From: Epinephelus fuscoguttatus
Lineage: Eukaryota > Chordata > Actinopteri > Perciformes > Serranidae
NCBI RefSeq assembly: GCF_011397635.1
Contig: NC_064753.1
Span: 24,824,322 to 24,888,321, forward strand
DNA: 64,000 bases
Direction: 5' to 3'
Position numbers and translations under genes: made by a program. Numbering within the stretch: position 1 is the first letter of the stretch; each line of letters starts with the position of its first letter. The notes under the pieces are model-generated. The model searched no databases and was not told the origin of the DNA. It saw only the letters and a program-made list of their open reading frames with translations. Below, piece by piece: positions 33,025 to 44,078 of the stretch.

Positions 33025-35389
33025 GAGTAAGTAAATAAAAGATGTAAATGATGTTTTCTGTGTGTGTTTTTATGGCAATGTGGATCTTTCAGATAAATTT
33101 GAGGAGTGTCTATGGTTTGCATGTTCTTTATTTTAATGTTAGTGATTCAAGGGACTCGCTCTGATCTTGGTCTCGGCTTAGTCTTGTCCTATCCTGGTCT
33201 TGGTCATGACTGGGTCTCAGTTTAGGTGATCTTGACTACAACACTGATGCACACACACTGCAAATTAAGTGAGTTCATGATAGGTGCAAAACAATTTGCC
33301 CAGTTTCAATGATTTTGGGCGGCATAATGTTTACCTAATGTTTGGTTTTGGGTGATAGTTAAAGTTCCCATAAAGCAGCTAGCAGAGTGCTATTTGATTC
33401 TGGAGCTAGGGAGAGACTTGTGGATATTGATTTGCATTTAAAGCAGTTAATAGCACTGCTTTCAGGTTTCAACGTGGAGAGCAGGCATGTAGTTGTACAG
33501 CAGTTGTTCCCAACTGTTGGGGTGCGGTCCAAAAGTGGGTCATGGGTTTATACTGAATGGACTGCAGGTGACTTGCAAACACGTCAAGTTTGTAAAAAAC
33601 CCACTTCATTTTGAAGTAGAGTGAATTTCCAGTGCAGAGCTCTTACTTTGAAGTGCCGTTTCCTGCTGTAGAGTGAGTGACTACTGGACAGGTGCTTGAC
33701 AGAGACAGCAAACTAGCTCGACAACATGACCAAATGCAAGTATGACGCTGAATATATCAAACTGTGTGGACCGAAACCTGGATTCTGTGGCTGGACCAGT
33801 TGGGAACCGCTATTGTAGAGAACTTATCGGCACCAACATCGCCTACGCCTGCGGATTTCACTGACAAATCGCATGGGCATGAAATGGAGGAAGAAGACAA
33901 CCATGATGATGTCGTTTTTGGAGTGACTCCATACATGGTTAAACTGTGATCCAAAGCCAGCAGTGCTGCTAGTGAAGGAGAGACGCAGGCTCATCCCTGC
34001 TATAGAGCTGAGAAAAAGCATTTTATTGGATGCAAAATTAGTATACACCCTGTGCAGGATGAGTCATCAACATTTTCTTTGTTATAGTTTTTTTTTTTGT
34101 CATTGTTGGGTCAGATACTGGCGAACAGGTAACAATAAGTGATAAGAAACAAAACATAAACATCTTCTCTGATTTCATGGGACCTTTAAAATATAGTGAA
34201 TCATAAGTGAAGGGTTATTGGTATGGGTATATTTCTATTTTGGTCCAATACAGTTACAGTTTTGTCTTCTGCCCTCAGTTTGCCAACAGTTTTCCTCCAC
34301 TGTCAACACACTGACAGACGCACATGGTAAGAAACATATTAATACAATATCTATATATGTACCAATAATGTCTTATGTTGAGCATTTCGCAATATAATAG
34401 TCATGAGATTTTCGTTTTTATAAGGTGCCCTGATGTGTAAGGAACAGCGTGATCACTAGATTATTTGTATTGATATAAAACACAAGTAACCCATATGTCA
34501 ATATACAGTACTATGATCATTTACAGCTATATGCTGCTAAATGGTTAGTCAGAGTCAAGGTGACATTGTTAACTTTAAGTGGATGCAGCTTAATCAAGTG
34601 ATTTAACTAAGACTACTGAACACAGGGCTCTATTTAAATGATCTATAGCACATGGTCTAAGGTACATGCCGCAAGTACATAGGGTGTGTCCAACTCTACA
34701 CTGGTTAGATGTAGATGTAGAGTGTGTGCACATTGTTAACCTGTCTATGTAGGCGCATCTTACTATCTGAATAATGAGCAGGACAGTATTCCACCATTGA
34801 CTTTCTACCAGATTTTTGTTGGTCAATGCTGCAGTCGCTTCTTGCAGCCTCAAAATAGCAAAACTCCAAAAATGCACCTGACCACACCTCATTTTAAGGC
34901 CCTCACACCCATGGGCACATGCACATTTGCTACTTACACAATGTAGGCGCTGGCCATGAAAATGACAACTGTGTCAGTCTGAAACTAGCAACAACAATTA
35001 GCTATGTGCCGCCAGGGCCAGAGTGACTCAAAAATGTAGCTTGGAGGTGCTTGAATGGGACCATAAATCACAAATTCACAATCTGGGAATCTGTGCAGAA
35101 AATGTGCATTTGTGTGTCTGTGTGTGACGACTGAGCTCCTGGTGGTCTACTAGTAACAGGCAGCATTGTAAGCAGAGACAGGATGACTGACAGCTGTGTC
35201 GCAGACAGCAACGAGGAGTGGAGACTATTGAAGACAGCCAGGATGAGGAATCCACTTTAGCCTCTTCCTTTAGCCTCCCGTGACATGCAGACAAGCAATA
35301 AGGTGTGTGAGCTGCCATGCGTAGCTCTCTGACAGTACCTGTCATAGTAGTCCTCGTGGTAGCTGTCATAGTCCAGGTCGAATTCAGAT
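25256..35389 (-). CDS. hnRNP C/RALY family RNA-binding protein, closest to RALYL; 3' five exons, partial
   Basis: Nuclear pre-mRNA-binding family with an N-terminal RRM and a leucine-zipper-like coiled coil. Exons seen: 35339-35389, 28557-28726, 27807-27920, 26491-26648, 25256-25294; all junctions are GT-AG and in phase, 177 residues plus stop. Exon 1 here reads SEFDLDYDSYHEDYYD, like the RALY segment FDYDYYRDDFYDR. Exon 2 has VYDYQRVPAS and AKRPR, then an Arg/Ser-rich tail. Exon 3 is the coiled coil, MEELQVIKKELTLIKTQIDG and LLDSLDRMD, closest to RALYL. Exon 4 is Ser/Pro-rich then acidic (REPDDDNHT). The last exon is 13 codons, MSNHSSDPEEEI and stop; it is the least certain. The RRM exons were not found and should lie right of 64000. 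RALY or HNRNPC identity is less likely. Confidence 0.85.
25299..25330. repeat. (GACA)n microsatellite
   Basis: About eight GACA units. On the minus strand it reads TGTC and directly precedes the CACAG acceptor of the last RALY-like exon. Confidence 0.97.
25685..26072 (+). mobile_element. TTAA-flanked DNA transposon, copy 2, right-truncated
   Basis: Shares GGGATTTAGTGGCATTTTG, ATTGCAACCAACTAAAAC, the TTCAGGAGGTTTTTAC segment and AACTGATAAAAACACTGAAT with copy 1. The right half is missing and a LINE 3' end follows immediately. It lies in the last RALY-like intron. Confidence 0.75.
26073..26345 (+). mobile_element. LINE 3' end (Rex-type fish LINE), 5'-truncated
   Basis: Encodes HLIRMPPGRLLLEVFWAHP, RRPRGRPRTRRDYISHLAWK and NVWGALLGLLPP and ends in ATGGATGGATG. 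This is the stereotyped ORF2 terminus and tail of a very common fish LINE. Clade (Rex1 versus RTE/Rex3) is not resolved. It abuts or interrupts transposon copy 2. Confidence 0.8.
27995..28085 (+). mobile_element. fragment of an interspersed repeat
   Basis: TTAAAGGAATGGTTGGACAT followed by TTGGGAGATATTTGCTTTCC resembles the left end of a very common fish DNA repeat that begins with an AAAGGAAC-like terminus. Only the first about 90 bp remain. Family named from memory, so confidence is low. Confidence 0.4.
28092..28122. repeat. (CTGT)n microsatellite
   Basis: Tetranucleotide run in the RALY-like intron between 27921 and 28556. Confidence 0.97.
32469..32519. repeat. (GT)n microsatellite
   Basis: About 51 bp of GT with one interruption (GTATGT). 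Confidence 0.97.
32995..33034. repeat. (AAGT)n microsatellite
   Basis: About ten AAGT units with one GAGT variant. Confidence 0.97.
33493..33816 (+). mobile_element. internally deleted hAT (Charlie/ZBED-like) element
   Basis: The ends are inverted: left CAGCAGTTGTTCCCAACTG, right CCAGTTGGGAACCGCTATTG. At 33726 an ATG opens MTKCKYDAEYIKL, which resembles the start of hAT transposases of the ZBED5/FAM200 type (KRKYDDEYIKYGF). The coding region is then almost completely lost before the right end. An 8-bp target duplication is not clear. It is a dead, non-autonomous copy. Confidence 0.65.
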
Positions 35390-36271
35390 CTGCAGGAGAA
35401 GAGGAGAAAGAGACGCAAGGAGGTGGTTAGTAAAATATTTGTCAAAACTACGCGATGCACTTTTACCGTGGCGATCACACATTTCACTTCACAAACAGTA
35501 AGCTCGGCTGGTGTGTCAGGGTGTAAATGTGTGTGAGCCTCAACAGAGTTATATGGCACAATCACTTCATCTGGAAAGAATGCAGTGTTCATGATCTCCA
35601 GCCAGCTAGAAAAAGACATTGGATTTGTTTTGCTGCAGCATCCAAGGTGGAAAATCTATAGAAATTGTCTCATGTGCAAACTGTACCACTCACTGAACAT
35701 CTCCATATGTGAGCTTGGTGAGGCAAGCAGTGAGGCAGGTGAGTGATGTTACAGGAGTAAATTTATAAGAGCTGGTAGCTGTAGTGTACCTGCAGAACAG
35801 ACTAGAGGAAGTGAAGGGCAGAAAAGTGACACTAAGCCACGGAGAGATCACATTCTGGTGTGTCAGACCTCAGCATTCCTCCCTAATCCGCACACAGAGT
35901 CGCTAATAATCCCTCCAGGTTTCTCACCCTCCCGCTGCCTCTCTTTGTCTCTCTCGCTGCCTCGCCCCCTCAGTCCATCTCTGTCATTCTTTTATTTATC
36001 TGTCATGCTTTCTCTTTGTTTAAACTGACCTCATTCTCTCGTTTCTCTCTTAATCAGTCTTGCATTTTAATTCAAGAGCTTTACTTCCAAGATGAGTGAA
36101 CGTAAGCAGATATATGACTAAAAAAAAGAAGATTCCTGCTTACTGCTTTGAATCAGTGGCCTTTATCATAAGTATGACTTAAACCTATAATAAATTATTT
36201 TTTGGCCACTTGGGGGCAGTGGAAACAAGTTGTGAAAACAGCACTGACATATCATCATCGTTCAAAGGAGC

Positions 36272-36632
36272 CTTCATTCATTTTCCGTGACTGCTTATCC
36301 TGTTAGGGGTCACAAGCTGCATATAGGCTGGAGCCTATCCCAGCCGACACTGAGCGAGAGGCAGGGTACACCCTGGACACGTCGCCACACTATCACAGGC
36401 CTGACACATAGAGACAGACAACCATTCATGCTCACATTCACACTTATGGCCAATTTAGAGTCACCAATTAACCTGCATGTCTTTGGACCATGGGAGGAAG
36501 CCGGAGTACCCGAAGAAAACCTACGCTAACTTGAGAAGAAGGGCTTCCCCACCCTGTAGTTCGAATCCCCCCACCGTGGATTCCAACCGGGAACCCTCTT
36601 GCTATGAGGCGACAATGCTAACCATGTCGTTG
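36272..36632 (-). mobile_element. tRNA-derived SINE, copy B
   Basis: Reverse orientation copy. Its 3' tail (TTCATTCATT) is at the left, body motifs AGCCTATCCCAGCC and ACATGCAGGTTAAT (minus strand) are in the middle, and the tRNA-like head is at the right (TTCGAATCC box near 36560). Confidence 0.85.
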
Positions 36633-36740
36633 CAGTGTGTAGGCTTTAGTTGCATCTAGCAATGAGGTTGCAAACCAACTGAATACCGCCTGCTCACACC
36701 TCCATTAAGAGCCTGTGGTGGCCTCTATTAGCCTCAGCAG
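36633..36740 (+). mobile_element. TTAA-type DNA transposon, copy 3, fragment
   Basis: GCAGTGTGTAGGCTTTAGTT followed by GCATCTAGCAATGAGGTTGC and CAACTGAATACCGCC matches the left terminus of the family. It directly follows SINE copy B, which may have inserted into it. The right part was not traced. Confidence 0.55.
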
Positions 36741-38210
36741 TGTCTGGACTCCGTGGGGGATTTGTCTTGCTGCCGCTCAGACATCTCACAATCACAAATA
36801 ATCTCCCTCTGGTGTCTAAGCACCAAAGACTTTGTTAAAACCTCATCAGCACAAATCATCTTAATTAGTACACTTATATTTTGCATTAACGTTCATCTGT
36901 AATTTATTCTGTCTCTCTTGGTTGAAATGAACTTGAAGGTGAGTGTCGTTCACTCTTGCAACAATGAATGTTGCTCATTTTATGGCACCTGAGGATTTAC
37001 GGCACCTGGCTTGTCAACACAATACCAGCGTGGCTGATGCTAACGGCACTTCAGTCAATGCAGCTAATTACAGATAACAAAACACTTGCATTGATTTGAA
37101 CAGGTCTCATTTAGAGTGACTTGTTATCATGTAAGTATCCAAGTGGTAGCTCATGAGTAAAAGATATGTAATTTTTCAGCACACTTTTGGGAAGCTAACA
37201 CACACAGTCCTTGCCATCTTGCTTATCCGTCACTCCGGGAGGCAGTGACTCTCCTGGTTGTAGTCATGCAGCTCATCTCAAAGAAGGGATGTTTTTCTGT
37301 ACGTCAGGATAAACAGCAGGGGACTAAACCTCATACTTCTTCACATTCAGATTTACACACATGTACAAACATACACAGACAAACATCACTGGGCTGTGAC
37401 AAGCTGGAGGTGTGCTTGTGTGTGCGTCTCTGGATCTGAAGTGTAGACTTATTTTGGAGTGGACCGTAATCACGTCTCCTCCAGCGTGACTCTCGCAGAC
37501 TTTTCTCTGTCTCATGCCAGCTGATTTTCAGAGCTCAGGAGGCAGGAAACTGCAAACTAATTCGGTGCTCATTTCTCAGCGGCACACTTGCCAAAAATGC
37601 AAAGTGTACTTTCAGTCTATTTCAAAGACTGCCCTGTGGTATCCTGTTTGAAACAGAGGAGGTCTCCATGTTGTGTTATCTCATTTTCTGTCTTGGTACT
37701 TACACATTTGAGGACACAAAAGTAAATAGGGCATCTTCAGTGCATTGTGCTTTTACAGTACATCTTGTATCTGTTAAGGACAAACTGGGGGAAGGACAAG
37801 AGACACAGCGACTCCACAGCTCCTCAGCTGAGCTGAGTCTTCTGCTCTCCAAGTGAATTCAGAAGACAGACAGAAAATAATACCTATTCACTGAAATCCC
37901 ACTGAGGGGGAACTAAGCTGCTGTTCACTCTCTGTTTGTTACTCTCACATTGGTGTCACTGGTTTACCTTCATCATCCTAATGTTTATAGGCCTCTGTCG
38001 CAGAGTAATTATCAACTGTTAAATCACTTATTTTTGTAATTTTATAATCTTTGGCTTTTAATCTTTTTTTAATTATTTCTGTTGTCTTATGTGCTGTTAT
38101 TTTATAGATTTGGCTCTACTTTCCCTAGTTTTTAATATCTAAATTTTACAATATAATCATTTAAAATGTGGCAATAATAAATAATGATAAATTCTTACAT
38201 ATTCCTCATT

Positions 38211-38960
38211 TTAAACGTCCAGTGTGTTGGATTCAGTGGCATCTAGCCATCTCTGCTGAGCATGTAAGAGAACTACACACAGCTGGCACCAGACGTCAAT
38301 ATGGCGTCAAAAAGATGTTGAACTCTTACATCAGACAGATGTTTAATTTTGGTTGGAATGAAAATCAGGTTGACAATATTTCAAATGCCTAGCAATGTTA
38401 GAATTCCACATTGTGTGGATGTTGACATGACATTTTTAAGAGGTCAGGTTTTGCTCTTCATACCTTACAACTGAATGTAGTTATTCTGCGTCAAGATGAT
38501 GTTGGCATGAGACATTTGGCAGACGATGGATTTTAGTTATTTAACAACAAAATATCATCTGTCGTCAGAATTACATCAAATTGACGTTTGCATTGGACAT
38601 TGTCCTGGCATTGGAATTTGGTCACCCGCCGTCACAAACTAAATCAAATATCAACGTCTAATGACATTGGTGGCTGGCTGGAGAGTGGCCAATGTGAAAA
38701 CCCGACAATGCAGAAAAAATAAAGCACTAATGGCCCAATCTAGAGACAGTTTTTGGCTTGTCTGTTCTGGGCAACTATAAAAACAACATGTTGAACTCCA
38801 GAGGAGAGGAACTGCTCATTATGTAGATAAAACAGCTTATTCTTAGGTAACACAATGATTCTTATTTTCAGGTGATTTTAAAGTAATAAAAACATTGTTA
38901 TGAATAATATATTCATTTATGCCTGTTGATGCCCCTAAATCCTACACACTGGACCTTTAA
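38211..38960 (+). mobile_element. TTAA-flanked DNA transposon, copy 4, complete ends
   Basis: Starts TTAAACGTCCAGTGTG and ends ATCCTACACACTGGACCTTT then AA, giving TTAA at both borders and inverted termini. The interior (about 38270-38690) is replaced by another repeat. Confidence 0.8.
38270..38690. mobile_element. repeat nested in copy 4
   Basis: Ends are weakly inverted: CAGCTGGCACCAGACGTC on the left, and CCAGCCAGCCACCAATGTC as the reverse complement of the right. The inside is rich in short GACGTC / TTGACGT-like motifs. It looks like a small DNA transposon; superfamily unknown. Confidence 0.45.
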
Positions 38961-39282
38961 TGTTAAATGATACAGTCCACATTATTTGAGAAAATAAAAA
39001 AGAATTCAACATAAAAAAAAATGTAAACTGTATAGACCACATACATCATTCAGTTTTAACAACTAAATGCTGAATAATAAATATTTCCATATTCATTTTG
39101 TAATGAGGGTCAGGTCATTGAATATGTAACCATGGTGCAGCCATGATATGACACAAACAGGTATTTTCATATGATTTAGCGACACTAAATCTTTGACAGG
39201 TTAGCACAAACCATTTAGAGCGTAATTACATCCGATGTGAGCAGCCAAGTGCCTGGGTCACTGTGTGTGTGTTTTTAGCTGG

Positions 39283-39291
39283 GTGTGTGCG

Positions 39292-39330
<39 letters not shown>

Positions 39331-39363
39331 ATGCAAAAGAAAGAGAGAGAGAGAGAGAGAGAG
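39283..39363. repeat. (GT)n then (GA)n microsatellites
   Basis: GT run at 39283-39329 with GC variants, followed by a GA run at 39342-39363. Confidence 0.97.
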
Positions 39364-39483
39364 GCAGATGGACAGCAGGGTCACTAAAGGCTAATTAATT
39401 TCTTTTCATAATTTCTCAAGTGCCAAAGCAATCCATTAGACATGGCTGGCTATAAATCATCTCAGCCTCAGCGTGCTTGTCTC

Positions 39484-39485
<2 letters not shown>

Positions 39486-39529
<44 letters not shown>
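39486..39529. repeat. (GT)n microsatellite
   Basis: About 44 bp, uninterrupted. Confidence 0.98.
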
Positions 39530-39530
<1 letters not shown>

Positions 39531-39660
39531 ATTAGCCAAAGACGAGTTGCTTTTTGTGAACAAAGCATCCCAGAGATTTCCTCCAACATGCACACTCAAC
39601 GCCCGCCGAAGGCAGAAAACCATCAGTTTCACCGCAGCTAAATCTATGAGAGAACCTCGA

Positions 39661-39662
<2 letters not shown>

Positions 39663-39722
<60 letters not shown>
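39663..39722. repeat. (GT)n microsatellite, 60 bp
   Basis: Thirty uninterrupted GT units, the longest simple repeat in the window. Confidence 0.98.
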
Positions 39723-39724
<2 letters not shown>

Positions 39725-41576
39725 TGAATTATTAGAGATGTAGTTCAATTGGCTTAGAGCCTTGACAGATGCAATTTAAATCTCACTGACAATGAATCAA
39801 AGTGACATTTCATGTAAGATTCTTGTTTTCTCGACTGTGGTGACATCTTTGGTGATAAATATTCACCCTGCACTTTTTTTTTTACAATCAATTCCCAATA
39901 GTGTCAGCAGTTCTTTGTTTAGTTATCAAACTGGACAGTTAAAATAATATTGAAGTCAATACAACATATACAACGTATGGCACAAACAGTGAAAGTAACT
40001 ATATAAAGATGTTAAAAATCGACATGCCTCAAACATGCAATCGCCACTGAAAATATGGTCATTTCAACAAATTATGATCATTATTTCTGTACATAGATAT
40101 ATAGCAAGTGAATGTTACAGTGAAACATCGACCTGCAGTTGGACAGTAGATCTAAAAAGCAGCAGCTGAGTTGAGGCTCAACCAAAAGAAGGGACTGAGT
40201 AAATTGCAGTTAAAAATAGCTGAAAAAAATAAATTAAATAAAAATGAAAATCCAGTGAAGATCCACACCTGCATCACTCTTCTGTACCTTTTCATCTTTG
40301 AATGCTTTTTAAGGTAAATGTTGAGTTGTCAGTTTGAGACTGTCCCTTTTTCTTTGCAGTATAGCTCAGTAATCATTTTTTAAGTACATGGGAACATAAT
40401 GTGCGTGTAGTACATGATGTTCCTACACGCTCGTGACTGCATGAAATTAGGTGTGCATGCACACGTACACACACTCAGATATACTGTAGTCTCATGATCC
40501 ACGAGGCAACGTGTGCAATAAACTCAAATTTCGTCATGCATAGCACAAAGATTTGTAAAGCACACTTGTCGCAGGGAAAGGAGGAATTAGTTCCAGTTAC
40601 TGCATTGCAACACCTATTATGAGCTCTCTCTCCTTCACCCCCAATGGAAAATGTGATGGTCATTGATTTACATTTCAATTTGGAATTAGGGGAAGGACAG
40701 ATATGTTTCATGAGTGTCTTGTGCTCTATTGAGAATACAGATTTAACACAGGACAAAATGCAGGTTTATTAAAAAAATGATAGGAGCCGATCCTAGAGGA
40801 TCATGGAGAAATAACAGAGGGGGTGTGGTTTGGCAGATTATTCCAGTGTGCTAACAGTAAAGGTCTTTCCTAAATCAGTTTTGCAGGGTTCCTCAAGCAG
40901 CAGCTTGTTATTACCGCTGATGAGATATTATCTGAATTTCCAGAGCATGTAAAACACAGGTGTGAGTGTTGCATTCATCACTGATAATGAACAGTTGAGA
41001 GTAGAATACTGAAATGAATCTAAGCAGCATATGTTGAAATTATTTTGCCATAACTCAGAACTGGTTTTGTTTCTGGACAAAAAGCCAGCCTTTTATTCGG
41101 ATTAAAAAATTACCTGAATATTTCTGACTCTGGCACTAGGACACCAGGATCATCCAATTCATCTGACATTAAAACATTAATGGCTGAATGAATAACATTA
41201 GCGGCACAGGACAAAAGTCGCATCGTCAGCATACAGATGTATTTTGGAAATTATGCACAAAAAGCACATGTAGTCATGCACTATTCCATACATATTACAT
41301 ATTATGATGAGTAGCATAAGCTGCTTAATTAATTTTCCTCATAAACATTTGTGGTAATAGTTCTCGGACCAGTTACAGGCACCAATCCTGATGCTGCAGA
41401 GTCAGGAAGCGCAGGATTTCCCCAAGAAACCAGCATTCGGAACTGTGTGAACTTAGAGCAATTTTAAAGTACATCATCACCATGATCCTTTTTTCTAACC
41501 TAACCCAAGTAACTATACTTGCCTAAACCTTAGATATGTAACTTAATGGTAAGTATGCAATTTTACATAAAGTAGA

Positions 41577-41700
41577 TAATAGGGCTGCCCCCCAACTGTC
41601 GACCAAATGTCAATCAAAAAGGTTATTAGTTGACAAAGTTTATTCATTTATAACTATTTATTAATATATAGCCTTAAACCTCACTTATTGTTGCACTGCA
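41577..41700 (+). mobile_element. possible end of a TAGGGCTGCC-type hAT repeat
   Basis: ATAGGGCTGCCCCCCAACTG followed by GTCGACCAAATGTCAATC and TTAGTTGAC resembles a common vertebrate/fish hAT terminus. The other end was not found. Confidence 0.35.
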
Positions 41701-42600
41701 GGGGGGTCAAGTGTGTATGCATTCATTGTAGAAAAGGATTAATGGACATAAGTCTCATGTTATGTGAGTGCCGTCATTTTTAATAGTGTTAATGTGCTCC
41801 TCATTGTGTTCTGTAATATAGCCATTGTTTTCACATCTCACCTGTTCTCAGTGTGAATACAAAGGTGGCTTTATTGCTGAGCTTATGGTGTGCCTGTCAG
41901 TAAAGCTGCAGTTCAAGTAGAGATCTGTCACTAAGTTCTTCCGACCTGTGAACCCCAGCTCATCATAATACTGTCTAAACACTGGGAGCATATTTCCATA
42001 TTTCCCCCCACTGCAAATGGTGCAAAGGGACAGTTGCCAAAAATAACGCAGTAAAATGGAGAGAGAATCATGAGATCAGACCTCGCAGACTAGGCTACCT
42101 CGTGCTTTCCTTTTTACTTCCCATCTTAACTCCTGTCTGACTTTTTTCTCACATATTAACAAACTGGTTAAACCTGTTAAGAAATAATTCTAGGATGAGA
42201 CACATTCCCTCCTTTAAAGTGTTGGGAAATTAATCCATGCTTTTGTGTCTTCACGCTTAGATTTCTGTAATTCTCTGTGTGCTTGCCTCAGCCAAGGAGC
42301 TGCAGCTCGCCTTCAGCTGGTTCAAAACACTGCAGCTCATCTTCTAACAAAGAGAAAGCACAGGGAGCACATTACTCCAATGTTGGCCTCTCTCCATTAT
42401 CTACCAGTGGAGTTTAGAGTTAAATTTAAAACTCTGGTAATTACCTATCAAGTACTGCTACAGGGTGAAGTACCTGAGCACATCTCTGGATTGTTTGGGC
42501 TTGTATCCAAGTACAGGAAGCAACTTAAGGGAGACCATGCATTGGCAGTTCTTGCTACTGCACACTGGAATAGTTTACCTCTTACATAAGATCATCCAAT

Positions 42601-43963
42601 TTAAAGGTCCAGTGTGTAGGACTTAGGAGGATATACTGGTAGAAATAGAATATAATATAATAAGTATGTTTTCTTCAGCGTATAATCACCTGAAAATAAG
42701 AATTGTTGTGTCGTCATTACCTTAGAATGCGCTGTTTATATCTACATTAGGAGCAAGTCCTAATCCATGAAGTCTGACATGTTGTGCCACAGTGTTTCTA
42801 CAGTAGCTCATAACAAACAAACCAAACACTGTCTCTAGATAGGGCATTTTGCATGTTTGCATCAGCCACCATAGTGAGCATGGCAAAAGTAATTTTAGTG
42901 GTTTTATTGGTACAAAACACCAGTTCAGTTTGTTTTGGAGATGGAGAGACCTCTGTGGATGATTTGACCGCTGATAAAAATCTCCCGAATGCCAAAGAAC
43001 ATTTGAAAAACATTGATTGCTAATGTGAAACTGCTTAATTTTGTGCTTTAACCAATTTGGAAATAAATGGTTTAAATCACTGTTTCTGTTAGTTTTAGAG
43101 AGGGGGAAACCTCAGCAGAAAATTTAGTTCATGATGAAAACCATCCATCCCTCCATTTTCATCCACTTATCCAGGGCCAGGTTCAGGGGGCAGCAGGCCA
43201 AACAAAGCACCTCAGGCATCCCTCTCCCCAGCAACGCTTTCCAGCTCCTCCTGGGGGATCTCAAGGCATTCCCAGGCCACATTCCCAGCGTGTTCTTGGT
43301 CTGGGTCTGCCTTGTGGGGCGTGCCCAGAAGTCCTCTAATAGGAGGTGCCCAGGAGACATCCTGATTTGATGCCTGAATCACCTCAACTGACCTCTTTCA
43401 ATGCAATGCACTGCTCCCAGCTTTCCGGATGTGCGAGTTCCTTACGCTATCTCTAGTCCAGCCACCCCGCAAAGGAAACTCATTTCGGCCACTTGTATCC
43501 TTGATCTCATTCTTTCGGTCACTACCCAGAGTTCATGACCATAGGTGAGGGTTGGGACGTAGATGGACCAGTAAGTTGAAAGCTTTGCCTTTCAGGTCTG
43601 CACCCTCTTCACCATGATGGTCCAGCGGTCACTGCAGAAGCAGCACTAAACCGCCGATCCATCTCATGCTCCCTTGCTTGCAGTTGCTGGGAGAGCAGCC
43701 AGTTTGTGACATGCCATTCAACTTAGTAGACACACTGATATGTATCAGTGATGTGATCTGCTTTATTTGTTTTTTTTGTTACTGGTTTACATCACCAGGT
43801 CCATTTGTTCAGGAAGAAGAAACCTATGTGGATAATTCAGTTCCCTTTAAACAAATAACACTGAAGGAATTCTAACTGGGAGAAGTTTCAATTGGTTGCA
43901 ATCTGCAATCCTCACCACAAGATGCCACTAAATCCGCCTTAGTATTACACACTGGGCCTTTAA
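42601..43963 (-). mobile_element. TTAA-flanked DNA transposon, copy 5, complete ends
   Basis: Begins TTAAAGGTCCAGTGTGTAGG and ends TATTACACACTGGGCCTTTA then A, with TTAA at both borders. Relative to copy 1 it is inverted (the segment with ATTGCAACCAATTGAAAC is at the right in reverse). It carries a nested LINE 3' end. Confidence 0.8.
43140..43680 (-). mobile_element. Rex-type LINE 3' end nested in copy 5
   Basis: The reverse strand encodes SPGHLLLEDFWARP and ends in GGATGGATGG, the same LINE terminus as at 26073-26345, with about 310 bp more upstream coding-like sequence. Several changes break the frame. It is a 5'-truncated dead copy. Confidence 0.7.
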
Positions 43964-44043
43964 GAGAGACCATGCATTGGCTGTTTTTGTACCTGCAATC
44001 TGGAATCATTTACCTCCTACGTGAGATCTTCCAATTTGATTGG

Positions 44044-44045
<2 letters not shown>

Positions 44046-44075
<30 letters not shown>
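44046..44075. repeat. poly(A) run
   Basis: About 30 A within the right-hand LINE remnant. Confidence 0.97.

Positions 44076-44078
<3 letters not shown>

Larger units (their letters stand above)
28727..35338 (-). other. 6.6-kb intron of the RALY-like gene
   Basis: Contents seen are microsatellites at 32469-32519 and 32995-33034, an A-run near 32363-32383 and a hAT-derived element at 33493-33816. A region at 34600-35000 resembles interspersed fish repeats but could not be named. No extra exon was recognised. Confidence 0.6.

Noticed and set aside
39442-39735. 97-codon frame with long Cys-Val runs.
   Set aside because: Produced entirely by the GT microsatellites.
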